This document shows positions 18,001 to 26,700 of a stretch of DNA of 64,000 nt, piece after piece (position 1 is the first letter of the stretch; each line of letters opens with the position of its first letter). Origin of the DNA: a virus; IMG/VR virus record IMGVR_UViG_3300048839_000196, positions 1-64,000 of that record; one strand, given 5' to 3'. The notes under the pieces were generated by a model. That model was not told the DNA's origin. It saw only the letters and a list, made by a program, of their open reading frames with translations, and searched no databases. The position numbers and the translations under genes were made by a program.

Positions 18001-21000
18001 AATTTATCCCAAGCCTCATCCTTATGTACGAGATAGTAATTCTTGGCCATCGACATCGCATATCCATACACATCTGGATTTATGTTTATGGTGCCAAATC
18101 CAGTCCGGCTCGGAGGCTTTCTAAATGCCCCTCGCCATGAACTATCATCTTCTTCTTGGAAGGTAACTCGGAACCTATCCTCAATAACATTTTCAGAGCG
18201 CACGATTAATTCGTCATTGTATAGGCGCACTATCTCTGAATCCGTACCAAGCGCAGCTCTCAGTCCGATAGAATTACCTCTGTCTAATCCTCGCGCAATC
18301 CTCGGCAGCGATTCCTTGCTTATTAAATCTTGATATGGCACTTCATATCTCCACTTCCCATCAACTCCCTTCTCCCATCCAGTTTGATTCCATATAGCTC
18401 GTCTTGATTTCTCGTACTCATCGCCAGATTTTTCGGCCAACTTCTTGGCGAACTCCAAGTTCTCTAGTATATCCGCCCTTAAGTCGGCGCGTTCGCCAAC
18501 TATTTGCTTATACACCTTAAGCTTATCTTCTTTAGCTGCGTCAATACCTTCTTTCTCGACAGCCCCTACATTGGCCTCCGTACTTGCAAACACCCCTCTC
18601 CTACCTTCAGCCGCCCGCCCAAACATCTGCATGGCCTGCTGCACGGCTTGACGGTCACCATACTGAAGACCTTTCTGCATGGTATTGAAAAGTGCTACCG
18701 CATCTCCAGATGTGGTAAGCCGGATCACCAACTTATTCTCTCCAATGATTGCAGCGATAAAGTCATTGATCGCCTTCTCTATACGGCCAAGCGCGGTCTT
18801 ATCTTTAACCTCGGCTAGTCCTTGAGAAACAACGGCGCCAAGTTCGGCAAGGTATTCTTCGCTCTGTACGTCTTGTCGATCCTTGTATTGAGCAACAAAG
18901 AGATCTAGGTATTCGCCAACAGTTATCGTCCTGCCGTCCTTGAGTTTCACTGGCGTGCGCTGATTGACGTGCGGCTTTATCTTCTGCACAAGCGCATCTA
19001 CCTCTTCTGGGCGCTGCGTGGCTGCGTGTTCTATGATAACGTGGAAGCCTTCATGTAATGCAGAGTCAGATGTTGCAGCGCCCCTATTTAGCATGATGAT
19101 CTTCGACTTCCCTTTGCCGCCACTAGCGTACACAGCCCGGCTTCCGAGTACATTATCGGCACCCTCTTTGCCAAGCGTCTGCTCCAGCTTCGGCCTTGAA
19201 GACTCATCTACCACGAGCACCGGCACGCCAAGTCCTTTAAGCGCATCGGCTACGCGGTATGCAGACGAAAGAACCGGGTCATTGTTTAGCTCGCCCATGT
19301 CCATGGCCTGCACATTCTGTACGGTGCGCCCATCAGTAAGTCCGAAGTCGCCCTTGTCTTTGGCCTGCATCCGGCCTATGAGGTCCGTCTCTGCGTCGCG
19401 GCGCTCCTGCTCAAGCCTAGCCCTTGTTTCTGGCGTGATACCCTGATCAGCCAATACCTCATCCAAGTACTCCACCCGCATCACGCTCTCGCGTATGTCG
19501 TTAGCTGCTGCTTTCTCTTCTGTTAGGAATGCGACAACCTCCTCGCCACGGGTCACAGCTTGACGGTATTCAGGGCTTTCTTGTCCGAATTGCGCCTCTA
19601 CTTTATCAAGGTGTGCATCGTATGCAACCTTCACCCCTTCGGCGTCGTCTGTTTCAGACACCGGGATCTGGGTTGCAATCATCTTCGCTTCGTCGGAGTA
19701 CTGCCTGCCGGTAGGCTGAGCTACCTCCTGCTGCTCTTGAATAGCATCGGCCTGCGCGTTCCTTCCTTGAGTAATACGACCGGCCTCTTCGCGCATGATA
19801 TCTGCCCTAGCTTGATAGTCCTCTTGAGTTGGCGTAGTTCCTGCCATCATCTGGTCTGCGGCAGCACGACCTACTACCGGAGCTGCACCAATCGCTGCGC
19901 CAGTTGAAGTGACACCTCCACCGGCTATACCGCCAATGACCGCTGCATCGAGCACGCCTTCGAATATATTCCTGCCTTTGTCTATCGTAGCCTTGTCCAC
20001 AATATTCTCCGCCAACTGAGCAAGCGCTTCACTGCCAGCTTCTTCAAGCGTGTTCCCTGCAATTCTGCCTAGCGTGTTTACAATGGCAGCCTTTACACCT
20101 TTGACGGCGAAATCCCTGCCGTAGCGGGTGGCCATCTTCAGCGCCTCCTTGCCAATCTTACCACTCACTGCTTCCGTTATCCCCTCGAATGCTCCAGTGA
20201 GCACAGAGTTCAAGGCTTCCTTCGCTCCAATGTCATACCCTTCTTCGACGAGCTGTTCGTACTTCCCCTTACCGGCAGACAGACCAACAGCAGTTGTCCC
20301 AACCCCGGGCACCATGGCCATCATCATATATGGCATAGATCCGATGGCTTCGATACTTGCCTTCCTGAATCCCTCGCTGATCCTACCTTGAGAAACTAGA
20401 CTAGTGAATGTTTCATCTGCGTTCTCTAGCTTCGCACGAACTACTTTCGTGTTTGCGCGCTGACGATCCGCCCACTTATCAAGACCTCCAAATTCATCAG
20501 AGATGTATTCTGCTGCTTTGAGCATAGCGGGGCCGGGTGTCCAGTCCAACCCTCGCTCAACATTCCTTCTAATTGTTTCTTTTTTCTCGTCATGTTGCGC
20601 TTGAGTTATCTCCCCGCGCTTCAACCTCCTGTCTTCTTTCATCATCGCCACATCCGTCATTAAGGCGTAGTACACATCACGGATGTATTCTGGCGCTTCA
20701 AGTGCATTAGCTACTGCTTCTTTCCCAACAGCTCCAATCATTGCTGAGCCTTGCTCTAGCACAGACTTTTCACTCAGCGGCCTAGCTCTTTCCTCCGCTT
20801 TCATTTTTTCCACAACGGGCGACGACTCCTCTACCCGGACGCCCGGATATGGAGACACCTGTCTGCGTGCGTTACGCGCCTGCCTTACCTCTTCGATTGC
20901 CTGATCGGCGCCTTTTATACCGAACTCAGAGAGCGTGGGGTTGCTCTTGACGCCTGCTGACGGGGTGGAGGGTGTGCCCGGTAGCCCAGCTATGTTTGTG

Positions 21001-21350
21001 GTCGCCACTGGAGCTACACCCTCCTCTATAAATTGCTTCTCTCTTCCAACTGCTACCGGCGCAGGAACCTCCTGCCCCGCAAAAGTCCTAGTGCCCAGAC
21101 CTGAGCCAGCGGTTTCCACTGAGCCAGTCCCAGATTCTTGCACTGATGGATTTTTTTTTTCAACGGTCGTCAGGTGACCACGAACGAAAACATCTTCCGG
21201 ATCAGCCGTGAGCTTATTCTCTAGCATAAATCCATGGAGTTTCCTCAATCCGTCTTCTGTGGACACATTATCCCTGAATGACTTCTCGTCGATCTCGCCA
21301 AGTTTGCCGGTACCCTTGAGGTAGGCGTATAAATTTTTAATTGGGTCCAT
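12033..21350 (-). CDS. Giant polyvalent virion protein (3105 aa)
   Basis: One uninterrupted frame of 3105 codons. In order: a short N-terminal helical module (1-60); a low-complexity linker; a hydrophobic Ala/Gly-rich region (about 320-500) that could touch membranes; a zincin-like domain with HEGFH at 766-770; a second zincin-like domain with HEVQH at 1136-1140 (FTHEVQHAIQ followed by EGF, as in other large polyvalent proteins); an ADP-ribosyltransferase-like domain starting QAFHGTTN (His1383-Gly1384) and ending near 1675; a segment of unknown fold to about 2007; and a long C-terminal region with an LPD38-like stretch near 2750-2850. The sequence IRQQK occurs three times (1332, 1680, 2008), each at a module boundary. 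By analogy with other phage polyvalent proteins it is probably packaged and ejected with the DNA to act on the host. The enzymatic activities are predicted from motifs only. Confidence 0.85.
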   Translation of the reverse strand: MDPIKNLYAYLKGTGKLGEIDEKSFRDNVSTEDGLRKLHGFMLENKLTADPEDVFVRGHLTTVEKKNPSVQESGTGSVETAGSGLGTRTFAGQEVPAPVAVGREKQFIEEGVAPVATTNIAGLPGTPSTPSAGVKSNPTLSEFGIKGADQAIEEVRQARNARRQVSPYPGVRVEESSPVVEKMKAEERARPLSEKSVLEQGSAMIGAVGKEAVANALEAPEYIRDVYYALMTDVAMMKEDRRLKRGEITQAQHDEKKETIRRNVERGLDWTPGPAMLKAAEYISDEFGGLDKWADRQRANTKVVRAKLENADETFTSLVSQGRISEGFRKASIEAIGSMPYMMMAMVPGVGTTAVGLSAGKGKYEQLVEEGYDIGAKEALNSVLTGAFEGITEAVSGKIGKEALKMATRYGRDFAVKGVKAAIVNTLGRIAGNTLEEAGSEALAQLAENIVDKATIDKGRNIFEGVLDAAVIGGIAGGGVTSTGAAIGAAPVVGRAAADQMMAGTTPTQEDYQARADIMREEAGRITQGRNAQADAIQEQQEVAQPTGRQYSDEAKMIATQIPVSETDDAEGVKVAYDAHLDKVEAQFGQESPEYRQAVTRGEEVVAFLTEEKAAANDIRESVMRVEYLDEVLADQGITPETRARLEQERRDAETDLIGRMQAKDKGDFGLTDGRTVQNVQAMDMGELNNDPVLSSAYRVADALKGLGVPVLVVDESSRPKLEQTLGKEGADNVLGSRAVYASGGKGKSKIIMLNRGAATSDSALHEGFHVIIEHAATQRPEEVDALVQKIKPHVNQRTPVKLKDGRTITVGEYLDLFVAQYKDRQDVQSEEYLAELGAVVSQGLAEVKDKTALGRIEKAINDFIAAIIGENKLVIRLTTSGDAVALFNTMQKGLQYGDRQAVQQAMQMFGRAAEGRRGVFASTEANVGAVEKEGIDAAKEDKLKVYKQIVGERADLRADILENLEFAKKLAEKSGDEYEKSRRAIWNQTGWEKGVDGKWRYEVPYQDLISKESLPRIARGLDRGNSIGLRAALGTDSEIVRLYNDELIVRSENVIEDRFRVTFQEEDDSSWRGAFRKPPSRTGFGTININPDVYGYAMSMAKNYYLVHKDEAWDKLMSDEKLAKSIDDLNSTFTHEVQHAIQYIEGFESGANSNYYQSILERVGRLESRYLRAFFDAIKYEKELMAAEDKLNQDPDLANKKITIMQYRIFSETFVPITVEYSYIPDMLASFRKRWEDSGMADDYYRKGREEQAKLDGEKSKLTGPLKGILDSFAAYRATAGEVESRAAQQRRKLTDVERKVMPISEFYDIATESIIFLSEVQSAVNQQPEIRQQKLSVEDFEWLGPEGQENFRKWVGDAPIVDGEDVLEIQTGQPVVIQAFHGTTNSFYSFDKANEKGEIGGQFGKVNYFTSDQYDAQANYTTGGPDLEYKIRRDADDLSQSFDMDGLSPEEVIDMFNLTDAQLETFDRNDLESLALAISYNRHNGGEDKVLDLFVKLNNPVRIADDQYIDMMPDVSAYMEDAAQEMADENDITPEEALEDYEFDVRQRALDLSGEELTVVQALQDAIDEWAPRETTTADQILEDRIYEDSISTAALEAAIRRDLPYAEDEEGRLVSSQIVAQTFRNLGHDGIIINASVRFPSMDMQDMTAHIHVFDEFANQIKLADGSNMTFGEGVDIRQQKKIDTTEKLRSEPPVFDLSDFTAKSNKRAETYHQESKQRYEAMFDKHPSSVQTDDLSSLERVGKTFVAFEKGGSVGNVAKVEAALSDNARPLYEMVSRITERISTVKDGKVSREDVMRGALVASLDKDAVPVYDVLGVVGAIDDVFVSTVDGQQMVRVEDAVSLLANTPGGLDSAEAKQLLSLYDNAAENRVEKINSTLDAYAESTQGYNVSKISPKIDTKGRSIPAAVVGLGRVAKDSLLHKVATGYTPKPGVDYKVTPMSSRASIIAQATGQKTPVVESIFNAIWNEIPAQSRDDAFFELAQNEFGFELQAMAIKDGDSGIDIRQQKASPALRAYPEYKAARKYVNDNYDRIPDLEIVRNTARNFGMFESDAKELFEVVSGRGYRAPGSPMAGAVEEANRFWRRMGKLLGDSQVKNKRDFAYSFDFRFGNFLAPLRKFQRDIEKQIGVLLPGTLNAYDAMQLYSSASIYELQAHTLWFWGDNGSKSSKDKSFVGRVTKQLGGVNKFNEFLLALHLPERLLRKLDLLEKYQKDIFSDIERLMASAQQGISSLQTTGIGTAQFWQVANQQASVDPNLARLIAKFNDLQQRIAEMNDAYIKALDRQAEFLSRISGQSFPVIQPGQPLPTNPELNKYMQFYEEFRDKMLTPYLDALMAAGRIDQKRYDHLVKGTSDESTIQWKYYVPMMYSEDAVNHELGITNGERIVNLNGIEGLSKPYDQKTRHKLLNMQAEDVVRPLELAFARLASATRQKHRQDALRRFAELARQHGATDRIRVFSARNVPKMDKYGNIVGAQSLLPKEILENSVPFYEGGKVKYIYFSNPGDQMLAMLRSPDVEGEMSTFMKWYSAILGVMRIGITSLSPTFILNNFLRDIQESSINIRVENDLLQINNTKLKKAWRKRWREAAAQQITPFIASKRVHSDMDRYYAEYLQIGASMGWNFDSSGIFTDIAGKVNERIRDAERVAASGLPRDLATSKNAMIEMMMGLSARFENVSRLAAYASMRDLGVDPIRAAAIAKNITLNFEKKGQFFRGSAGRFISGLYLFLNAGLQSGRKLVKQLSNPAGRRMLALYGMGSTAFRVMLHALYATGDDDEEPKEKGEITMQHGLDRYMNSAFMRQFYLAIPNPFDVDDPVLIPRPYGALRVVGLVADGVVDASLGKRSLLSVTSDVKSAFFTSLDPIGFVSGEITNAVPTLMRPFAEVIVNRDWMGRQILFSREDTRMYAQANKRTLQFYKDLTPSLYAATGLSISPTHMEHIIESYTRTLYPLKFAYGWGKSWDDFNKSADKDKEDKTFTEWMWDQGRINLIAYKPNLSQNERQDMYNFMSMTDVGAKAPLVPPTWTDQEIEYLTRAAKVIRREKLLREQDINSQMVNVALEMQRSGQLDRKASDGKTYRQKIMAIVSSGGRDGFRKKLREAEKGD

Positions 21351-21420
21351 CCGTTATTATTTGAGCGGCAACTCCTGTCACCATGAATATCAATAGTAAT
21401 ATGCCAAATAGCGCGATCAC
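21337..21420 (-). CDS. GTG-started micro membrane protein (27 aa)
   Basis: A GTG overlaps the stop of the 536-residue gene (GTGA, the same geometry as the ATGA overlaps elsewhere) and opens a 27-codon frame reading (V/M)IALFGILLLIFMVTGVAA then a short polar tail. The frame overlaps the first 14 bases of the giant gene. One hydrophobic helix fills most of the peptide. It would bridge the otherwise unoccupied gap between these two genes and couple their translation. No similarity can be judged at this size. Confidence 0.4.
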   Translation of the reverse strand: MIALFGILLLIFMVTGVAAQIITDGPN

Positions 21421-23027
21421 TGAGATCCGGGCGTTTTGTACATGAGTGGGACTGTGGGCCCGGTAACTTTCACTGGCTCTGGCGCCTTGAATAACTCCGA
21501 CACATTGCTGGCCTTTTTTTCCGGCTGCGCTTGAGCTGGCTTTGCTGCGCCACCTTTCGTTCTAATTGGGTAAGAGAAGGTGGACATTCCATAGCCAGTG
21601 ATGATTTGATTATACGAACTCCTTGAGTTTGCGTCACGAAGAGCGCCATCGAACAAAGATGGCGAGAATGGCAAGAACTCTGGGCGATTAGACACCGTTA
21701 CTGTTTCAGAGTAAGAGTCGCCCTCAGTACCATCAACGCCTATCGAACGCTTTACATCCTTGGCGTAGGCTTCCATCCAAGCGTTCCCTTCTTGATCCAC
21801 AAGCATCCTTCCGAACCGATAGGTCGGAGTTTCAATCCCTTGAGGAATGAGGCTTGACTGGCCGAGAAGTTTTGCTCCTGAAGCCGGTATAACTATGCGC
21901 TCGCCGTACTTCTCTGGCCGTTCTCCGGGCTTCAGCGGTTGGCCGGTTTCTTTATTAATTACCTTGCCTTCGTGATTCCGCACATACTGCGCCTCATTGA
22001 AGCGGATATTTGCGAGATCCCATGCGCCGCGCTTCTCTTCGATAGTCTTGGCCGCGACGATTGCATTCGTAGCAAGTATCAGCGCATCCCCCGATGGCTG
22101 ATCACCACCTCTTGCTGCCATCCTTGCTATGTTGTTCCGCTCGCGCTCAAGAGCTTGTTCAATCGCTGGATTCTTAACAAAGGTTCTCTTAATATCCCTT
22201 GTCACTTTGGCGCTGGTGTACGGAGCAAGAACTCTTGGAAGCTCAGCCAAACGATTGTCCTCGGTGAGTTCTACACCTCTGTCAGATAGGCGCCTATCGA
22301 CAATGGCCTGTACGCGCTTGTCTGAAAGTAGTGCATCTGCGATGCCGCTATCCACAAGACCTTGTGGATCTTTGATCTTCACTGTGCCGGTGGAAGTATC
22401 ATACTCCATGACATTCGAGAACTCCATCTTGAAGGTCTCCTCGTCCATGCCAAAGTAGTGACGTGCGGCTGCGCCCTGTGCTGGCGTCAGGTTGCCCGGG
22501 GTGGTGATCTCACTGACCACTTTGCCGATCTGATCTAGCCGGTTCTTCATTACAATATCCTCATTGAGGGCGCCGGGTGTTTTGAGTAGCACGTCCTCTG
22601 CGTCCATGCCATTCATTATGTTTTTCTCCAGCTCGTCAAGCGTCCCTTCTTTAACATACTGCGCACGGATAGCCGCTAGCGCTGTTGGTGTATTCACCTC
22701 ATTGTCAGCCTTATATACTGCTGCACTCTGTTCAATGAAGTCCTTGAACTGCTCTGAGTAGCCATACACTTTGGCGTACTCAGCCGCAGCCGCAGATACC
22801 TTTTGCTGATCCACGTCAAGGCTATCCCCGATCGCTTTGATCTGATCGGTCAGTAGCTTTGATGCCTGCTCAGCATACGGGCCATAGATCTGCTTAGCAT
22901 CCATGATGCCTTGCAGTTTTTCCGTAGCTACGTCCTTGCGCTGACGTTGCCGCTTGGCTACATCTGCAAAGATTTCACTAAAGGACGGGTCTTGCCCGGA
23001 GAAATATGATCTGATTCCTGATCTCAT
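21417..23027 (-). CDS. Putative internal virion protein (536 aa)
   Basis: Soluble, mostly helical N-terminal half with coiled-coil-prone stretches (KRQRQRKDVATEKLQGIMDA, YAEQASKLLTDQIKAI), more mixed C-terminal half. It begins one base after the stop of the 236-residue gene and precedes the giant polyvalent gene. In podovirus-like phages this position, between the neck/hub genes and the giant protein, is usually occupied by ejected internal proteins; that is the basis of the call. No enzyme motif is visible. Confidence 0.6.
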   Translation of the reverse strand: MRSGIRSYFSGQDPSFSEIFADVAKRQRQRKDVATEKLQGIMDAKQIYGPYAEQASKLLTDQIKAIGDSLDVDQQKVSAAAAEYAKVYGYSEQFKDFIEQSAAVYKADNEVNTPTALAAIRAQYVKEGTLDELEKNIMNGMDAEDVLLKTPGALNEDIVMKNRLDQIGKVVSEITTPGNLTPAQGAAARHYFGMDEETFKMEFSNVMEYDTSTGTVKIKDPQGLVDSGIADALLSDKRVQAIVDRRLSDRGVELTEDNRLAELPRVLAPYTSAKVTRDIKRTFVKNPAIEQALERERNNIARMAARGGDQPSGDALILATNAIVAAKTIEEKRGAWDLANIRFNEAQYVRNHEGKVINKETGQPLKPGERPEKYGERIVIPASGAKLLGQSSLIPQGIETPTYRFGRMLVDQEGNAWMEAYAKDVKRSIGVDGTEGDSYSETVTVSNRPEFLPFSPSLFDGALRDANSRSSYNQIITGYGMSTFSYPIRTKGGAAKPAQAQPEKKASNVSELFKAPEPVKVTGPTVPLMYKTPGSQ

Positions 23028-23028
23028 A

Positions 23029-23739
23029 TTAAATATATGGACTATTCGTAGGGAATGGAGCGTGCATTCCAGTGAATTTTGGCGCCCTCTTATTATTCAT
23101 AAACAATCCCATCAGCGTTGACACCACCTTGTTATCCGCCTCAGCGGAGTACAGGTTCCCAAAGGTCGATCCAAGCGAGCGCAAGCCTCCGTAAACATTT
23201 GCCCCGCCCATGCCCATCATCTCAAGGCCAAGCGAAGAGCGCTGTTCGAAAGGCTGCATCTCGTTTATATCAAATGCCTTCTGCCGTTCACCGATCATTA
23301 CACGCTGCGCTCCTTCAAGTCCGGACAAGCGCTCCTGATATGCGGCATCCTCCTGCATAGCTGTCTGACGAAGTGCCCGGTTTGTTTCAGCTTGGGTCGT
23401 TCCAATGGCGCCAAGTAGTGCAGCACTGCCGGGGGCAGCTTGCCGGGCGTTGTAGATAGTCCCTGCCTGATTGGCAAAGATATCATTCTCCAGATCACGG
23501 AAAGCACCGGGCGTTGCGTTGAGCGTAGCTTGCCGCATACCCATCATCTGTCTAGCTTCCGGGGCGATGTCATACGTTGGTCGATTAGCGAACGAATCCT
23601 CAAACATCTTGCGACCACGGCGGCGATCGGCAATACCCTGAAAGATTCCATAAAGAGACGATCCTATATCGAACGCAGCCCCAATTCCACCGAGTGCTGC
23701 CATAGTTCCCATTTGAGTAGGTCCAGTAGGTCCAGCCAT
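23029..23739 (-). CDS. Putative internal/ejection protein (236 aa)
   Basis: Small protein rich in Ala, Gly, Met and Gln. The N-terminus has a Gly/Ala hydrophobic segment (TMAALGGIGAAFDIGSSLYG) followed by a basic patch (ADRRRGRKMF) and a long helical middle (QAETNRALRQTAMQEDAAYQ). This composition is typical of small ejected proteins of short-tailed phages such as those analogous to T7 gp14. It is the first of three likely internal proteins encoded leftward. A possible -7 element TATATTTG lies just upstream (23765-23772) but lacks a well-spaced TTG. Confidence 0.6.
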   Translation of the reverse strand: MAGPTGPTQMGTMAALGGIGAAFDIGSSLYGIFQGIADRRRGRKMFEDSFANRPTYDIAPEARQMMGMRQATLNATPGAFRDLENDIFANQAGTIYNARQAAPGSAALLGAIGTTQAETNRALRQTAMQEDAAYQERLSGLEGAQRVMIGERQKAFDINEMQPFEQRSSLGLEMMGMGGANVYGGLRSLGSTFGNLYSAEADNKVVSTLMGLFMNNKRAPKFTGMHAPFPTNSPYI

Positions 23740-23775
23740 AGCTTTAAATTTTGCTGTAAATATACAAATATAGTT

Positions 23776-26700
23776 TTAACTTTGCAACATGGCGTGTCCT
23801 CTCGATACGTCATATTGAACAACAACGGTATTCATAGCAAAGTTCTGATCGAACTGTATTGCCAGTGGAAGATAAAGTCCCCTGACTTGTTCGCCAAAGA
23901 TCAGAGCTTCTTCGTATGTCGTGTGCCCCGGGGACAATCTGTCCCTAAGAAAGGATGCGTAGAACATACTCTCCATGTGCGCGTATTCATCGGCCACTAG
24001 GTCGGTGCCCTGAATGAATGGCTGATCGCTCTTCAGGTGTGTCCACTCTGGCGCAACAGAAGAGGCTATACCTATACTTTGCGGTAGCTTCACCTCTATA
24101 TCTCCGCTTCCAATCGGGAAGGATATGATCGACTTGAATGCCTGACCGTAGTAACTCATGCTACTACTGTCATGAATATAAAGGTCGGCGCCATTAAATG
24201 ACAGAACGTACCTACTCACACAGGCCATCCAAGAGGGAATAAAATCCTGCGCTGTTGACCAGCCATTTACCTCCGGGTGATAGCGCCACACCTGACCGGC
24301 AGCAGGCTCATGCGGGTCGATCACCGTGGTGTCGTAGCCAAGTAGGCTATTAACCCCGATCTCATTTGGGATAAACACACAGTACTCGCTAGTCCTGCCG
24401 TCCACCGTGGCGTATAGCCTGTTCGATGAGTCTAGTTCGTACAAATTCTCCGTAAAGAACCGGGCCATGCCGTTCTCGCTGATTGGTGTGAGTCCGTTTT
24501 GCGAGTACTGTACAACAAGGCCATTGATGCGATCTACGAAATATACCCTGCCTTCATCGACCGCTACGCTTTCCGGGTTCACTGTGCCGTAGCTTCCGCG
24601 TAGGTTATTAATGGTACCTATGACAGCGCCAGACGTAGCAAGAATGGCTGCTCCTGCATTGTCAACCAGTCTTGTTTCGCCAAGGTAGATTGAGCTTGTC
24701 TCTGTTTCACAGATGGCGAGCATAATTGATCCATACTCTTGTGTCCGGATGGTTAGCTTGAGTGACCTGAGTGGACCAGCGTTGCTATCTAGGTCCACAT
24801 AATCCAGCGCATCAAAGCTACTCAGCCCATTTACCTGTGTGTCAGCGAGGCGAACGTTCGAGTAGCAGATACTCCCGGGGCGAACCGATCTTGACCCATC
24901 AAGTATAACAATATTGGGGCGTCCTATGTCTGTGATCCACTGCTTCCAGTGCTGATCCGATGGGTTCATGGTTTCGACAAGACCATCTCCGGTAAGTTCG
25001 TATGTTCGTTCCTTGATGGTTATGTCGCCAGATAGAACTACAGACGTAGCAGATAGAGATCTTGTTGGCGATCCGGGGTTCGTTACCGGGTGTACAGAGG
25101 CGACCTCATAGAATGTTTCCTCAAGGAATCCCCGCTTAGGTGTGATGATCTCGAACAAATGATTCTTGCCCGCCGAGGTCAATGACCCTATATCCTTGCC
25201 CTGAATAACAACATACGAACCGACCGTATCAATAATCTCTGCGGTGTATTTCTCGCCTGACTCAAAGTACAGCTTGAGCACATCGCCTTCAAGGAAAGAG
25301 TAACCCATGCCGAATGAAACAGCAGGAGATATGTTTATGGCAACGCCCTGTACTTTACTGGTGTCGAACGTGTCGGTCAGTACAGCCCCGGGCGTGTCGG
25401 CGAACTGCCAATTCCCATCCTTGTCTTTGCCAACATACTGAATGTCAGTGCCAAACCCTTGCAGGAATGACTGATGCGTTAGTGACTTGGTGCGAACGAC
25501 CTGATAATGTGTTGCCCACTCTGGGATCTGATTTGAAGTGAAGCTCAGTGTCACCGCTATATTCGGCGCTGCTGTTGGGCGCTGATAATCCCGATCTGGG
25601 ATCAGGACCACTGCATCTTCTGGCGAATAAACCCCTGAGTTGCGACCAGCGAAGTCGTAGAAGACTACACCCACGCGATACCGGGCACCTGATTTGAATG
25701 CTGCGCCAGAGTCGAATACAGATGGCGTGCCGTCGATACCGTAGACGAGTGCATCCCCGTCTGGAGTACCGCCTGCGTATGTGCGGTTCACCAAGAATAC
25801 TTCGACGGTTTGAAACTCCGGTGATATAGTGAGCTGATTCCTCAAGTAAAGCTCAAGTAGTGTGTCATCATCCCCTTCAGCTAGAGTTAGCACGCGCTTC
25901 AGTGGATCGAGTACAATGTTTGCCGGTAGGCTATTGGTAAAAAACCCGTTGTAAGAGATACTGTCTAGTCGGTAATATCCGTTGATCGAATCATCAAGAC
26001 TATCTACCCTAATGAATAGCATATTGCTGGTTAGTTCACCAGCGCCAAAGACTGCGTTAGGGTCGCCCGGGTTGAACAGGTTTACGATGAGTGACGCATA
26101 TACATACGTTCCCCAGATCGAAGACTCACCTACCTCCCCTGCTTCCGCTTGAGCCGTGATCGTGCCCTGCGTAACCGCCTCGTAACCGAATACGTTGTTT
26201 CCAAGGAAAAGGCGATTTTTCGCTGCTGCCAGAGCGCGAGAAGAGATTGGTACGTTGTCAAATAGTTTTGCTGAATACTCCTCCGATATTGCAATCCCAT
26301 TCGTGTCGTTGTAAAAATTGTAGGAAAGCGATTGAACTCCTTGATTGTGTAGGTCTATGGCCTGACTATCTCGATCCTTGCGCCACTCCTTAATGGTGAA
26401 AAACGAACCGGTATTGCCAAGCCTGACATGCAAGCGTATCTTATCTACCTCGTAGTCAATGTTTTGCCTAGAGTCCATGGTCACAACGATCGTGTCGAAC
26501 TCTTCGTCTTCGCTGTTTTGAAGTGCGGCTCTTGAGTATGGAGAGATCACAGAGAACTCATAATCCCTGTACACAAATGAAAACGCGAACTGAAAGGCAT
26601 CGTCGTCTATGAGATTGAGCTCCCGATTGTTGTCCTGCTTTGAAACAAGTGGCGCATAACGTGGGTATGGCCGAATAAGTTCTACATCTTCTGCTGTTGG

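Noticed and set aside
23765-23795. Promoter upstream of the 236-residue gene
   Set aside because: TATATTTG is present but the nearest TTG is only 12 bp away, unlike the 20-bp spacing of all others; mentioned in the gene entry only.
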